Part shown: positions 9,301 through 16,790 of the stretch, piece by piece
How positions within the stretch are numbered: the first letter of the stretch is position 1
How the letters are laid out: each line of letters starts with the position of its first letter
NCBI RefSeq assembly: GCF_014204795.1
Contig: NZ_JACHMB010000001.1
Coordinates: forward strand, 558,001-622,000
Reading direction: 5' to 3'
From: Nonomuraea jabiensis
GTDB lineage: Bacteria; Actinomycetota; Actinomycetes; Streptosporangiales; Streptosporangiaceae
DNA length: 64,000 nucleotides
Program-made: the position numbers and the translations under genes
Notes under the pieces: model-generated
The model's input: the letters and a program-made list of their open reading frames with translations, nothing else
Databases searched by the model: none
Told to the model about the DNA's origin: nothing

Positions 9301-9686
9301 CCCTGCTTGATGAGGACACCCGCGTGACGGCCGCGCGCCTGCTGTTCGACCAGCGCAACTGTCGCGACGGCCGCAAGCTCGCCGATCAGGCCGAGCGGGT
9401 CGTGCGCGAAGGGCTGGTGCTGCGCGACAACGGGTTCTGGGCTGTGGGCAAGTATGTGGCCGCCCGCTGCCATCCGAAGCGGCTGCACGGGTGGGTGTCG
9501 CTGCCCGCGATGTCGATCGCGCTCGCGCTCATCGCCCGCATGGCCGCGCATGGGCACGCGGACTGCCGGATCCTGGAGGAACGCTTCCGCTTCCTCTGGC
9601 GGATGCTGGCCAAGATCGCGCCGGTGCTGACGACCATCGACCTGGTCCGCGCGGAACTCATCGTGGCTGCCCGGCCCGCCCGCTGA
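6375..9686 (+). CDS. Large protein of unknown family, first gene of the helicase/Hsp70 operon
   Basis: This is a 1103-residue cytoplasmic protein that I do not recognise. Three parts can be seen. The N-terminal helical region (about 1-245) contains WPACVAVTLTGVAVHHY and the striking block YVGPILMHAGIPTFCLDDFF, probably family hallmarks. A long beta-rich middle (about 250-790) has repeated Ig-like strands such as WNVTVDG, GAFEVTVRGP and RMHVRLTVEDPW. The C-terminal region (about 795-1103) is helical. No nucleotide-binding or nuclease motif is evident. A second ATG lies 18 bases in and could be the real start. The helicase gene follows after 34 bases. By position it is probably a structural or recognition subunit working with the helicase, but that is inference. 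Confidence 0.8.
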   Translation: MSPQSHMSEISATESAELLDRRESEWRSLLPTVSLLTEVEVDQDSLDSTGKALGALYQLKVTKGKYLSLFDRWPACVAVTLTGVAVHHYRQGTFWPYLRTTLSYRSFTIPQDSNAWGAAYLDALKRFRLPLFPEREQKYVGPILMHAGIPTFCLDDFFALLLRRHAQDPAIDADALLAWATARETRLYSLDVPARRFIRNGTDFAVDVIDRCLDLLDRMRSPEPDLGGLGLPVRFIERAQELIEQGRLDLGRGTATPARLTQVERPRLALDPFGQGVQIVLPPVGEAPDGTARWNVTVDGVPNLVKSRPLWVGAAEGAPTTTFPLTRPARVAQISLQGTEHETEIGIVDSGDPLLIFTESGRQLQSHLGVPPDAVWVLHPRDREVVADVPPRVIVESPLPVGWDGWRLVQVLLEGATWVALSGEGVRHRPIRGHSKPRVITGDPIPGVTTPYGSPVYCKPPAIWLPAETPTTWLIDVRSATGEEKFLTRRFTVGEPTEISEELWAGLPRPLLGAFEVTVRGPIGRNARRTVSIAEGLALRCTPPVRLFNGDGLVPGEASLSCGPGMTVDRPSLSYSPVERERVVTCTTSGGTEPLIVAPPSMRVLVEEASSSPRWNAGPVRLHTEGFGDADALLIEVPGIDAFPPLQVQAGRRVIQEIAPSGRGRYNLRRAQDTVQEHRSVDLVLPLAGVPVLVGSVRPARLATGVTAAGKSLLLDECVWVENLTAGLYLCTAPWREPEIIPVEKDGSIPLPDDLVNAGRMHVRLTVEDPWVSSEWPRWPHPREMLVCEAPGHYEGGDAEDRQLSGYLAGTDAFPAKVSRLDRLWTIVDLANRIDHSTADRWIEDSAALLRNHPEAIRSVPDAGLPPDRAVVALITTGLAASKMDHCVASDIALWRKAPVAAALLTGSLLADAAEDSDLLAEVRAECGESALAILRGEDDPYAPAGLFDMGAELMARQDPEMLESLWSAAQVVPSALLDEDTRVTAARLLFDQRNCRDGRKLADQAERVVREGLVLRDNGFWAVGKYVAARCHPKRLHGWVSLPAMSIALALIARMAAHGHADCRILEERFRFLWRMLAKIAPVLTTIDLVRAELIVAARPAR

Positions 9687-9720
9687 AACTTCCTGATCTC
9701 CCCGTACATCGGAGCTGACC

Positions 9721-12700
9721 GTGGATCCGCTGAAGACAAGCGCCCTCATCACGAACACGTACCGGCGTTACCTGCGCTCGATCCTCCCCGTACGCGATAC
9801 GAAGATCGCGCAGGCGCTGGCGGCCGAGATCACGAGCAGTCCGATGCTGACGAAGGGACCACTGCTGGAGGCGACCCCGCCGTACCAGCCGGGGACCACG
9901 CTCCGGCAGCTCATCGACGAGAACGTGCTCTCGCCCGCGTTCGAGAAGCTCGGCGCGCCGGCCCTACCGCTGGACCGGCCTCTCTATCTCCACCAGGAAC
10001 AGGCGATCCGCAAGGCCACGAACGGCAGGAACCTGGTGGTGGCCACGGGCACCGGTTCCGGCAAGACGGAATCCTTCCTTCTGCCCATCCTGAACGCGCT
10101 GGTCACCGAACGAGAGAAGGGGGAGCTCACCCCCGGGGTCCGGGCGCTTCTCCTCTACCCGATGAACGCCCTCGCCAACGACCAGCTCAAGCGTTTGCGC
10201 CTGCTGCTGGCCCAGACGCCGTTCATCACCTTCGGCCGGTACACCGGTGACACGAAGGAGCGCAGACACGAAGGACTCGCACAATTCGAGGAGCTCAACC
10301 ATGGCCACAGGCGACTGCCCAACGAGCTGCTGAGCCGGGAGGAAATGCGTGCCACACCGCCACACCTCCTCCTCACCAACTACGCGATGCTGGAGTACCT
10401 GCTCCTCCGGCCGGCAGACATGGAGCTGTTCGAAGGTGAGCACGGCGGGCGCTGGAGATTCATTGCCCTGGACGAAGCCCATGTCTACGACGGCGCCAAA
10501 GCCGAGGAACTCGGCATGCTGCTGCGCCGCTTGCACGACCGGGTGGCACCGCGGCAGCGGCTGCAGTGCATCGCCACCAGCGCCACGGTCGGTGACGAGC
10601 CGCAGGCAGTAATGGACTTCGCGACCAAGCTGTTCAACGTGCCCTTCGAATGGGCTGACGACGACGCGAGTCGCAGGGATCTCGTCAGCGCCACCCGCGT
10701 CAGCATGCCGTCGGGGCCGTTCTGGGGACCGCTGTCGGCGCAGGACTACAAGGAGCTCGCTCGGAGCAACGATCCAGCGGACGACCTTTTCTGGCGGGCG
10801 GGCGAGCAGTACGCCAACGTCGCCGAAGGTCTCGCGCACGAGCACGCGATGGCGCGGTTCCGTGGCACTCTGGCCGCCGGGCCCCGGTCCTTCGACGACC
10901 TGGCCCAGCTCATCTTCGGCGGTCAGGATGACCCAGCCGGTGGGCTCGCCGCCCTGGTCGAGGTGGGCAGCCGGATCCACGGCGCGACCGGTGCCCCCGT
11001 CCTATCAGCGCGTTACCACCTGTTCGCCCGGGCAACCGAGGGCGCCTACACGTGTCTCACCTCCAGCGGACCACACGTATCCCTGAACCGGCATGAGTCT
11101 TGCCCGCAGTGCGCCGGCGCCATGTTCGAGATGGCCGGGTGCAAGCGCTGCGGTGCGGTCCACCTGATCGGCGCGATAGCGCTCTCATCTGGCGGCCAGT
11201 TCTTCACCCCGCGTGTTGGTAACGACGGCGTTCGTACGTGGCTGCTGCTCGATGACGCTCCGGAAGTGACCGACGAGGACGAGGCCACTCTGGAGGAGGC
11301 CGCCACCACCGAGAGCCAGGTGGCTCACCTCTGCCCCCGTTGCGGCGCGCTGCACGCCCAGCCACAGCTCTCCTGCGGCAAGAACGGCTGTGCGGAGACT
11401 GCCCTGCGACCGGTGCGCAAGCTCAAGACCAAGGCCGCCTCTCCCAGCGGCTGTCTCGTCTGCGGCGGGCGGGGCTCTGAGATGATCAGGCAGTTCGAGA
11501 GCGGCAACGACGCCGCCACGGCCGTCCTGGCTACCGCGCTTTACCAGCAGATCCCACCGGCGCCGGACGTCGAGATCGCCGACCATCCGGGTGAGGGCCG
11601 CAAGCTACTCACCTTCAACGACAACCGACAGGCGGCGGCCTTCTTTGCCCCCTATCTTGAGGCCAGTTACGGCGAGGTGCAGCATCGGCGCCTCATCCTC
11701 CAGGGCCTGTACCGGGCGACCGAGGAACACCAGGCCGTCAGCCTCAAAACCCTGATCTTCCACGTGAGCCAGGCAGCGGAGCAGGCTGGCGTCTTCCCTG
11801 CCAAGGACGACGCACCGAGTCGCCAGCGCGAAGTTTCCCTCTGGGTGATGCGTGAGCTGCTCGCTCTCGACGAACGCAAGTCCCTGGAAGGCCTCGGTCT
11901 CATCCGTGTCGGGCTCGACCGTGACCCCGGGTGGAGGCTGCCGCAGCCGCTCCTTTCGCTTGGCCTGTCCGAGGCTGAGTGCTGGGACCTGCTGGAAGAG
12001 CTCATCCGTTCGGTACGCAACCAGGGCGTGCTCACCATGCCGACGGACGTGGACGCCAGGGACGAGGCGTTCAAGCCGCGGACGGGGCCGATCTACGTAC
12101 GCAAGGACGGGGCGGAGGCCAAGCTCAAGGTGCTGAGCTGGCTGCCCACCCGGGGACGCAACCGACGGCTCGACTATTTGACGCGCCTGCTCGCGGTCCT
12201 GGGCTGCAACGCCGATCCGAAGGGCGTGCTCGAGGGCTGCTGGAAGTTCCTGACGAGCCAGAAGAACGGCTGGCTGCCCAGCGACAATCCCCGTCGGGTC
12301 GGGGTGATCCATCAGGTGGACCACAGCCGGATCCGCGTCTCCCCGGCCGATGTGGTCTACCGGTGTGAGCTCTGCCGCCGTTTCACCGGCGTCAGCGTAC
12401 GTGGCGTATGCCCGATGATGGGCTGCGAAGGTCGCCTGATCGAGGCCAAGGCCGATCCTGACGAGCACTACACGGTCCTCTACCAGTCGATGACGCCCAT
12501 CCCGCTCACCGCGCGGGAGCATACCGCCCAGTGGACGGGCGAGGAGGCAGCCAATATCCAGCAGCGCTTCCTGCGCGGCGAAGTGAATGTGCTGTCGTGC
12601 TCGACGACGTTCGAACTGGGCGTGGACGTCGGCGAACTGCAGACGGTGATGCTGCGCAACATGCCGCCCACGACGGCCAACTACATCCAGCGTGCCGGGC

Positions 12701-14331
12701 GCGCGGGCCGGCGTGCCGACTCCGCGGCACTGGTGCTGACCTATGCCCAGCGGCGTTCTCATGATTTGTCGCGCTATCAACAGCCTGAGTCCATGATCGC
12801 AGGTCAGGTCCGCGCGCCGTACGTGCCGCTCGGCAACGAGCGCATCGATCGTCGACACGCCCACTCCGTGGCTCTGGGAGCGTTCTTCCGGTACGCGAAG
12901 TCCACGAGCGGCGCGGTCTGGCGGACTGCCGGCGAGTTCTTCCGCCCCAATGGCGGTTCGGACGCGGCCTGCGAGCGCGTGCTCGACTTCCTCAGCCCCG
13001 TACCCGCCGGGATCACCGAGACGCTGCGCCAGGTCCTGCCCGCCGAGGTGCACTCCGAGATCGGGGTGGAGTCCGGAAGCTGGGTGATCGATCTTTGCGA
13101 ACACCTGGAAAAGGTGCGACAGGAGCTGGACCAGGACATCGCCATCTTCGAACAGAAAATCCAGGAGGCGGTCGCGTCCAAGCGGTACGGCCTGGCAGAT
13201 CGCTATCAGCGCACCATCAACACCCTCACGACTCGCAATCTCATCGGGTTTCTGGCGAACCGGAACGTGCTTCCGAAGTACGGCTTCCCCGTCGACACGG
13301 TCGAACTGCGCACGCTTCACTGCGACAACCCCGTGGGCTCGAAGCTGGAGCTCGCTCGTGACCTGTCCAGCGCCATCTACGAGTACGCCCCAGGCTCGGA
13401 GGTCGTGGCGGGCGGAGTGCTGTGGCGTTCGGCCGGCGTCTACCGCCTGCCGGGGCGCGAACTCATCAGCAAGCGCTACTACGTGTGCCGGAACTGCCAG
13501 CATTTCCGCCACGTCGAAGACGACCCGGATCCGATCTGCCCGGCATGCAAGACGCCCTCCGACTCGCCGGTACGGCAGTACTGCATTCCCGAATTCGGCT
13601 TCGTTGCCGAACCGAGGACGAGCAAGCCGTCCACCTCGCCGCCGAGGACGTCCTGGAACGGCGCCACCCTCGTCGTCAAGCTCGCCGACGACCCTGCTCT
13701 CTTCCGCTGGCGCACCGCGAACGGCATGGTCGTCCAGTGCCGTTCGGGAGCGAGGGGGGAAATGATCGCCCTGTCCGAAGGGCCGATCGGATCGGGCTAC
13801 GTGATCTGCGAGTGGTGCGGCTGGGCGAGCGCGCACCTGGGCCGCCTGCCGAAGAGCCACACCAGCCCGCTGCGGCAAGGCGAGTGCACCGGCCCCCTAC
13901 AGTGGCGCACACTCGCGCACACGTACGAGACAGACATCCTGGAGATCCGCTTCGAGGGGCTGAGCCGGCCGCGAGAGGGCTGGCTGTCCACCCTGTACGC
14001 CCTGCTCGAGGGCGCGGCCCACGGCCTGGAAATCAGCCGGGACGACATCGACGGCACGATCCACGCGGGAGCGGACGGCCACACGAGCCTGGTCATTTAC
14101 GACAACGTGCCGGGCGGCGCTGGATCGGTGCTGCGGATCGCCCAACGGCTGGACACCGTGGCGGAGACCGCGCTGCAACGGATGTCAACCTGTGAGTGCG
14201 GTGAGGAGACATCTTGTTATGGCTGTCTTCGCAACCGGCGCAACGAGCGCAACCATGAGCTTCTGTCCCGTGGAGCCGCACTTGACGTGCTGCGCATCCT
14301 GAGCGGGGACGGACTCCTCCGGGCGGAGTAG
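9721..14331 (+). CDS. DEAH helicase with DUF1998 C-terminus and multiple zinc knuckles
   Basis: A 1536-residue superfamily 2 helicase of the YprA/DUF1998 type. Motif I is ATGTGSGKTES (near residue 108), Ia is LLLYPMNALANDQL, the Walker B box is FIALDEAHVYDGAKAEE (near 250) and motif III is IATSATVGDE (near 286). The second RecA lobe has STTFELGVDVGEL (near 960) and QRAGRAGRR (near 990). DUF1998 features close the protein: VIYDNVPGGAGSV and a cysteine cluster CECGEETSCYGC (near 1450-1500). Between the lobes are several Cys pairs, for example CPQC with CKRC and CPRC, and later CRNC with CPAC and CEWC. The GTG start has GGAG 6 bases upstream. Helicases of this class drive Druantia, DISARM and Dpd-like defence systems. 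The partners here are different. Confidence 0.9.
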   Translation: MDPLKTSALITNTYRRYLRSILPVRDTKIAQALAAEITSSPMLTKGPLLEATPPYQPGTTLRQLIDENVLSPAFEKLGAPALPLDRPLYLHQEQAIRKATNGRNLVVATGTGSGKTESFLLPILNALVTEREKGELTPGVRALLLYPMNALANDQLKRLRLLLAQTPFITFGRYTGDTKERRHEGLAQFEELNHGHRRLPNELLSREEMRATPPHLLLTNYAMLEYLLLRPADMELFEGEHGGRWRFIALDEAHVYDGAKAEELGMLLRRLHDRVAPRQRLQCIATSATVGDEPQAVMDFATKLFNVPFEWADDDASRRDLVSATRVSMPSGPFWGPLSAQDYKELARSNDPADDLFWRAGEQYANVAEGLAHEHAMARFRGTLAAGPRSFDDLAQLIFGGQDDPAGGLAALVEVGSRIHGATGAPVLSARYHLFARATEGAYTCLTSSGPHVSLNRHESCPQCAGAMFEMAGCKRCGAVHLIGAIALSSGGQFFTPRVGNDGVRTWLLLDDAPEVTDEDEATLEEAATTESQVAHLCPRCGALHAQPQLSCGKNGCAETALRPVRKLKTKAASPSGCLVCGGRGSEMIRQFESGNDAATAVLATALYQQIPPAPDVEIADHPGEGRKLLTFNDNRQAAAFFAPYLEASYGEVQHRRLILQGLYRATEEHQAVSLKTLIFHVSQAAEQAGVFPAKDDAPSRQREVSLWVMRELLALDERKSLEGLGLIRVGLDRDPGWRLPQPLLSLGLSEAECWDLLEELIRSVRNQGVLTMPTDVDARDEAFKPRTGPIYVRKDGAEAKLKVLSWLPTRGRNRRLDYLTRLLAVLGCNADPKGVLEGCWKFLTSQKNGWLPSDNPRRVGVIHQVDHSRIRVSPADVVYRCELCRRFTGVSVRGVCPMMGCEGRLIEAKADPDEHYTVLYQSMTPIPLTAREHTAQWTGEEAANIQQRFLRGEVNVLSCSTTFELGVDVGELQTVMLRNMPPTTANYIQRAGRAGRRADSAALVLTYAQRRSHDLSRYQQPESMIAGQVRAPYVPLGNERIDRRHAHSVALGAFFRYAKSTSGAVWRTAGEFFRPNGGSDAACERVLDFLSPVPAGITETLRQVLPAEVHSEIGVESGSWVIDLCEHLEKVRQELDQDIAIFEQKIQEAVASKRYGLADRYQRTINTLTTRNLIGFLANRNVLPKYGFPVDTVELRTLHCDNPVGSKLELARDLSSAIYEYAPGSEVVAGGVLWRSAGVYRLPGRELISKRYYVCRNCQHFRHVEDDPDPICPACKTPSDSPVRQYCIPEFGFVAEPRTSKPSTSPPRTSWNGATLVVKLADDPALFRWRTANGMVVQCRSGARGEMIALSEGPIGSGYVICEWCGWASAHLGRLPKSHTSPLRQGECTGPLQWRTLAHTYETDILEIRFEGLSRPREGWLSTLYALLEGAAHGLEISRDDIDGTIHAGADGHTSLVIYDNVPGGAGSVLRIAQRLDTVAETALQRMSTCECGEETSCYGCLRNRRNERNHELLSRGAALDVLRILSGDGLLRAE

Positions 14332-14372
14332 ATCGATAACATGCACTGGACGAACTCTTCACATTGGCGCAG

Positions 14373-16028
14373 ATGAACAGCTCAATACCTGATGGCGTCA
14401 CACGCGCGGAGGCGGTGGCCGCGTGGCGCCAGAACCGCGCGCGACGCAAGGCGGCCAGGTCTCCCGACGGGAGGATCGCCGATCAGTCCGCTATGGCCTG
14501 GGCAGACCTGGGATTGCACGGCCGGGACACTATCGAGAACCTCAAGCGGGGACTTCGTGACCTGCTCGAGCGTTCCCCGGGCGCCCCGGAGCAGGATCGC
14601 TTGACCGTCGAAGAGGCGATCCTGTCCGCGCCGGGACCCGATCTTCCCCATGCGGTGCGAGGTCTCCTGAGCGCCATGACGCCCCTCCGGCTCGTCGAGG
14701 CTCTGAACAACCTCGTGCAGGCGGGGATGCCGTGGCTCAGCATTCAAGGTGAACGGCACGCCCAGCTGCTGGCCATGGACCTGCCGGGCATGGGCGCCAT
14801 GAAGCGGCTGTCCGATGAGTTCCTCGACGGCGGGCCCGGATGGCGTTGCTATCTCGCCGCGTTAGGACACCCCGCCCGAGTCGCAGCCGATGAGATCGGG
14901 CAGGTCGTCCCGCGAGTCCCTCTGACTGTCGTCGACGACCTCATTGATCTTGGGCTGATCGGTGCGGAAGATCAACCGTGGCGGCTGATGGGCGACCCCG
15001 GCGAGGGTGTCTACGTACGAGCCCGGCTGGCGCCGGAAACCATCACGCGCGCAGACGCGGGGCAGCTCCAGTGGAGCGAGATGGAACGCCGGCACGCCTT
15101 TCTGGACGGGGCGGACCTCGACGGCGACGACGTATACGGCATGCTTGCCGGGCTGTGGCGAGGAGAGGTCGACGTACGGCTTCGCGGTCAGTTGCCTGTG
15201 GAACAGCAGACGCTGCTCGATCAGATGCAGCACGGTGCCCAAGTAGGACGATGGCCACAGGAGCTGATCAACGACCACGCCCTGTGGGGCGCCCTCGCCG
15301 CTCTGTGGACGCCGAGCGAGGCAATTGAGGCCAAGCTGAGCGAGTTCCATACCTGGCGTGGGCTGTACGTCTGCTACCTGCACATCCTCGTGGGCAATTT
15401 CAAGAAGGCCAGCGCCCAGATCGAGAAGCTCCTGGAAGCCGCCGCCACGAAGGATCAGCACGGCGGATGGCTGCTCGACCAATGCTCCTTCGCCGAGGTC
15501 CACAACATGGGCGCGTACCTGGCCCAGCGAAACAACGAGCTCGAGCTGGCCATCAAGCTGCTCTCCGACAAGGACGTGGTGAGCGACGAGACCGCTGCCC
15601 AGAACCTGGCCCTCATTCGAAAGCGGCGCGAGACGCTCGTCAACGATCGCGAAGACTGGCAGAATCCCTACCTCGCGCTCGGACTCGCACACGGCGATCC
15701 CGACTGGAAGGAGCAATACCGTGCCTTGCTTCGGATCGTCCGGGGAAACACCGAACGGGAAGCCGCCATCAACCGGGCCGAGCGTCGGCTGAGGCGGGCC
15801 ACCAGCGAGACCCAGTTCTTCGTGGTACCGCTGAGCGAGGACATCTTCCTCCCCCCGTCCGACGGCCGCTCCTCCGCTCTTCTACCGCCCGTGGAACCGC
15901 TCCTTCGGCGCACGCCGGCGAGCATGAGTGCGGACTTCCTGACGCTGCGCGAGCGGGCCGCAGAAGAGCTACTCGCCGAATTCCACGTATCTCCTTCAAC
16001 AGAAAAGATCACCGATGCCGAGCAGTGA
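14373..16028 (+). CDS. Helical protein with a degenerate J-domain-like segment
   Basis: A 551-residue protein; the frame opens at TTG 14364 but ATG 14373 is preferred. The first 330 residues are mainly helical with no family I recognise. Residues about 325-415 look like paired helices in TPR style (LHILVGNFKKASAQIEKLL and NELELAIKLLSDKD). At about 430-475 is NPYLALGL...DWKEQYRALLRIVRGN...AAINRAERRL. This has the spacing of a DnaJ J-domain, with a Y..LG opening, a YR.L helix and an N.A...L end. The HPD tripeptide that activates Hsp70 is absent at its usual place. The gene overlaps the next by 14 bases, in an operon ending with an Hsp70. I infer an Hsp70 co-factor of J-protein ancestry; confirming this needs a profile search. 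Confidence 0.7.
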   Translation: MNSSIPDGVTRAEAVAAWRQNRARRKAARSPDGRIADQSAMAWADLGLHGRDTIENLKRGLRDLLERSPGAPEQDRLTVEEAILSAPGPDLPHAVRGLLSAMTPLRLVEALNNLVQAGMPWLSIQGERHAQLLAMDLPGMGAMKRLSDEFLDGGPGWRCYLAALGHPARVAADEIGQVVPRVPLTVVDDLIDLGLIGAEDQPWRLMGDPGEGVYVRARLAPETITRADAGQLQWSEMERRHAFLDGADLDGDDVYGMLAGLWRGEVDVRLRGQLPVEQQTLLDQMQHGAQVGRWPQELINDHALWGALAALWTPSEAIEAKLSEFHTWRGLYVCYLHILVGNFKKASAQIEKLLEAAATKDQHGGWLLDQCSFAEVHNMGAYLAQRNNELELAIKLLSDKDVVSDETAAQNLALIRKRRETLVNDREDWQNPYLALGLAHGDPDWKEQYRALLRIVRGNTEREAAINRAERRLRRATSETQFFVVPLSEDIFLPPSDGRSSALLPPVEPLLRRTPASMSADFLTLRERAAEELLAEFHVSPSTEKITDAEQ

Positions 16029-16788
16029 GAAGGGGCCCCGGAGCAAGAGTCGCGGTGGCAACAGCCAGCCGCCCGGTTTCAAGAAGTCACACCCGGCGCC
16101 CGCTGGGCAACGTCCCGCGCCTCAGGTGACGGCCAGTGATCTGCAAGCCGCCCTCGACGCCCGGTTCAACCAGCTCTCGTCGGACTTGGAGAAGACCGTC
16201 AAGAAGCACGTCCGGCAGGCGCTGAAAGCCGAGATCCGCCAGGAGGTCGAGCTCGAGATTCGGGCGGAGATCGCTGCCAAGGTTCACCGGGAGATGGCGG
16301 TACGCCTCGCCGATCTGGTCCGCGAACACCAGCATCTGGACCCAGCCACGATCCTGCAGGACTTCGTTCGGCAGGCCACCGAGCTGCTTTCCAGCTCGAG
16401 CCAGCCTGCTGCGGACACTCTTACACAGCAGGAGCTCGTGGAGGCGCTGCGGCAGGCCGTGTTGGACGCCTTCCGCGCCCGCCGGCTCCACCTGGCCCAC
16501 TTGGCCGAACTCGACTCCCATCTGCGTGAGGCCACCGACTTGGAGGGCATCAGGCTGCTCGTCGATGAATGGATCGCGGTGACCGGGCTCAAGCGCGTCA
16601 CCGCTCCGACGGAGAACCCAGAGTGCTTCACCACGGTGAATCCGTCGGCCGACGGCCCCTACCTGGCTGTCGTACGACCCGCGTATGTCGATATGGCCAC
16701 CCGCAAGACCATACGAAGCGGTCAACTGCGCCACACTGACGACCCGGCTAGCGCGATCCACGACGACTCCCCCGTTGGAGGGCACTGA
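16015..16788 (+). CDS. Coiled-coil protein with GrpE-like layout
   Basis: A 257-residue protein with a Lys/Arg/Pro/Gly-rich disordered start (about 1-45), a long charged helix of coiled-coil type (about 45-115, containing KKHVRQALKAEIRQEVELEI), a helical middle part, and a short beta-rich end (about 200-245) with PYLAVVRPAYVDMATRKTI. Long helix followed by small beta domain is the plan of the nucleotide-exchange factor GrpE. The end strand also resembles GrpE's hydrophobic beta hairpin loosely. The gene starts 14 bases inside its upstream neighbour and stops 2 bases before the Hsp70 start, so the products should be made in fixed ratio. A GrpE-like role for the adjacent Hsp70 is inference. An unrelated coiled-coil adaptor is the alternative. 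Confidence 0.7.
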   Translation: MPSSEKGPRSKSRGGNSQPPGFKKSHPAPAGQRPAPQVTASDLQAALDARFNQLSSDLEKTVKKHVRQALKAEIRQEVELEIRAEIAAKVHREMAVRLADLVREHQHLDPATILQDFVRQATELLSSSSQPAADTLTQQELVEALRQAVLDAFRARRLHLAHLAELDSHLREATDLEGIRLLVDEWIAVTGLKRVTAPTENPECFTTVNPSADGPYLAVVRPAYVDMATRKTIRSGQLRHTDDPASAIHDDSPVGGH

Positions 16789-16790
16789 AG

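Noticed and set aside
11605..13878. 757-residue minus-strand frame inside the helicase gene
   Set aside because: His/Arg/Gly-rich translation with no family features, wholly antisense to conserved helicase and zinc motifs.
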